Shown here: one piece after another, positions 62,702 through 64,000 of the stretch
How the letters are laid out: every line of letters begins with the position of its first letter
Numbering within the stretch: the first letter of the stretch is position 1
Source of the DNA: Palsa-295 sp963781105
GTDB lineage: Bacteria; Acidobacteriota; Terriglobia; Acidiferrales; UBA7541
Length of the DNA: 64,000 bases
Direction of reading: 5' to 3'
Assembly (NCBI GenBank): GCA_963781105.1
Contig: CAWAED010000002.1
Span: forward strand, 124,001-188,000
Program-made: the position numbers and the translations under genes
The notes under the pieces: model-generated
The model's database searches: none
Seen by the model: the letters and a program-made list of their open reading frames with translations, nothing else
Told to the model about the DNA's origin: nothing

Positions 62702-63436
62702 ATGCTGAAAGCTGGACCGGCCAAAAAAGTCACCATCTACGTTGGCCAGGACCATCAATACCACGGCGAAGCCGTCTATGCCGCGATTCTGCAATTTCTT
62801 TTCTATCACCAGGTTTCTGGAGCCAGCGTCACGCGCGGCATCGCCGGATTCGGCGCCGATCATCGCCTGCACACCGATCGCGCTCTAGCTCTGACGGAAA
62901 ATCTCCCCGTGAAAATCGAATTCATGGAAACGCCCGACAAGATCGAAGAACTTCTTACCAAGCTCCACGAAATGGCCGGCACGGGCCTCATCGAAATTCA
63001 AGACACCACCGTCGTGAAATCTTCCGAAGCATCCTCCAAGGGTGCCGCTCAGCCCGATGTGCCGGCCCTCAAGCGCCAGGGCAAAGCCAAACTGATGCGC
63101 ATTTTCATTGGCGAAAACGACAAATGGAATGGCAAACCCCTGCACAAAGCTCTGCTCGAAAGCATGCGCGCGAACGACATCGCCGGCGCGACCGTTTACC
63201 AGGGGATCCTCGGATATGGTGCCAATCGTCGGATTCACAAAGATTCGGCTCTGCATCTCTCGCACGACCGTCCCATCATGCTCTCCGTCGTGGACACCGA
63301 AGAACGCCTCCGCTCATATCTTCCCGTACTGGAAAGCATGATCCAGCAAGGCCTGGTGGTTTTCTCCGACGTGGACGTCATCAAATACACGCGCGACTAC
63401 CAGGAAGTGGAACGCAGAAAGGAGGCCCGCAAATGA
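62702..63436 (+). CDS. Tandem DUF190 protein
   Basis: Two DUF190 (PII-like fold) domains are in line: about 8-105 (ATLHWQ-like region YHGEAVYAAILQFLFYHQVSGASVTRGIAGFGA) and about 128-235 (WNGKPLHKALLESMRANDIAGATVYQGILGYGA). The first is more divergent. DUF190 genes often follow crcB and are found with fluoride riboswitches, but their role is not settled. The ATG at 62702 has GGAGG four bases upstream. Confidence 0.85.
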   Translation: MLKAGPAKKVTIYVGQDHQYHGEAVYAAILQFLFYHQVSGASVTRGIAGFGADHRLHTDRALALTENLPVKIEFMETPDKIEELLTKLHEMAGTGLIEIQDTTVVKSSEASSKGAAQPDVPALKRQGKAKLMRIFIGENDKWNGKPLHKALLESMRANDIAGATVYQGILGYGANRRIHKDSALHLSHDRPIMLSVVDTEERLRSYLPVLESMIQQGLVVFSDVDVIKYTRDYQEVERRKEARK

Positions 63437-63780
63437 AACTCGAAGGCACCGCCAAAATGTTGCGCATTCATTTCGGTGAAGACGACAAATGGAAAGATAA
63501 ACCCCTCTACCGCGCCATCGTCGAAAAATGCCGCGAATTGGACATCGCCGGCGCCACCGTTTTTCGTGGCATCGAAGGCTACGGCGCCAGCACCCTGATC
63601 CGCCGCCCGCGCCACATGTCCTTCTCCCACGACGCCCCAGTAATGGTCAGCGTAATTGATTCCGAAGAAAAAATTCAGAAGCTCCTCCCATTCCTGGATG
63701 AAATGGTAGATGAAGGCTTAATAGCGACCTCCGAAGTAGAAGTAATCAAATACGTCCACCAAGACGGCCTCCGCTCCTAA
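63433..63780 (+). CDS. DUF190 protein
   Basis: A single DUF190 domain of 115 residues (WKDKPLYRAIVEKCRELDIAGATVFRGIEGYGAS, ending TSEVEVIKYVHQ). It is closest to the second domain of the preceding protein, which suggests gene duplication. The start overlaps the preceding stop by four bases (ATGA). Confidence 0.87.
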   Translation: MKLEGTAKMLRIHFGEDDKWKDKPLYRAIVEKCRELDIAGATVFRGIEGYGASTLIRRPRHMSFSHDAPVMVSVIDSEEKIQKLLPFLDEMVDEGLIATSEVEVIKYVHQDGLRS

Positions 63781-63803
63781 CACACCGGCCGTTCGCCTTT
63801 GAC

Positions 63804-63830
63804 TTTGTAGCGGCGCACTTCAGTGCGCCA
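63804..63830. repeat. 27-bp dispersed hairpin repeat, copy 2
   Basis: Identical to 51947-51973, with the same GGCGCACTTCAGTGCGCC palindrome, 24 nt after the last DUF190 stop codon. Confidence 0.6.
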
Positions 63831-63864
63831 CCTTCGCGTCTTGGCACGCGCCGTGGTTTACGTT

Positions 63865-63911
63865 GTCATCCCGACAGAGGCGCGCCGCTCTTGCGCGCCG
63901 ACGAGGGATCT
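63865..63911. repeat. Dispersed intergenic repeat with insert
   Basis: GTCATCCCGA and CGAGGGATCT ends, as at 57395, flank a longer middle that contains a GGCGCGC/GCGCGCC hairpin. Beyond it, to the window end, no gene is seen. Confidence 0.45.
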
Positions 63912-64000
63912 CTCTTCGACTTCGATCCTGCATGCTCCATACGCCACCTCCCTACTTCCGCCCTACCCCCACCACCGCATTCCTCAAAACTCCCAACCCC

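Noticed and set aside
1..64000. CRISPR arrays, rRNA genes, phage structural genes
   Set aside because: I looked for regularly spaced short repeats, rRNA signatures and capsid or tail proteins and saw none.

Overview
The window most resembles a chromosomal segment of an acidobacterium (Acidobacteriota, Terriglobia-like). It has two Oar-type TonB-dependent receptors with N-terminal carboxypeptidase-regulatory domains, a secreted Ig-repeat protein, an ECF sigma / TPR Ser-Thr kinase pair and a heptaheme cytochrome. The taxonomic call is inference; no rRNA gene or complete tRNA gene is present.

Layout. 0-9.2 kb: the 3' end of an Ig-repeat protein, a truncated Crp/Fnr gene, a REC-MEDS regulator, a decayed sulfatase, a TonB receptor and a sensor histidine kinase. 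9.2-15.1 kb is an accessory zone. Two identical 46-bp copies of a tRNA-Asn(GUU) 3' half, each followed by a decayed tRNA-like sequence, bracket a 3.9-kb cassette with a primase-helicase fusion of the TOTE type and a PIN toxin / antitoxin pair. An IS110/IS1111-family transposase follows. 15-18.4 kb: a heptaheme cytochrome c and an M20 metallopeptidase.

18.6-36.1 kb is a carbohydrate locus that I read as one LacI-type regulon. AANCGNTT-centred palindromes precede a PfkB kinase / GH4 glycosidase operon, a receptor / IolB / Gfo-Idh / IolE-like operon, a PIG-L deacetylase, an APC permease and the lacI-type gene itself. The enzymes suggest breakdown of an inositol-containing or inositol-like glycoside. 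36.1-39.2 kb is eroded: a USP/GNAT junction with both sides cut, an intact alcohol dehydrogenase, a 5'-truncated dihydroorotate-dehydrogenase-like gene and another tRNA 3' fragment.

39.2-51.8 kb: a methyltransferase, selD read here as a selenoprotein with an in-frame UGA and a bSECIS-like hairpin, a Tat-exported transglutaminase-like protein, a radical SAM protein, DoxX, three coupled glycosyltransferase-type genes, two exported proteins and the kinase/sigma pair. 52-53 kb: two small lipoproteins. 53.1-60.5 kb is a Calvin-Benson-Bassham operon (cbbL-cbbS-cbbX-cbbY-fbp-prk) divergent from cbbR. A 32-bp element with fixed spacing is repeated before cbbL/cbbR and before fbp. 60.5-63.8 kb: a sugar porter, then a fluoride riboswitch followed by crcB and two DUF190 genes. 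Short hairpin repeats lie between genes near 52, 57 and 63.8 kb.

The observations most worth following are the tRNA-Asn-bracketed primase-helicase/toxin cassette, the selenocysteine SelD, the duplicated CbbR-type element and the LacI regulon.
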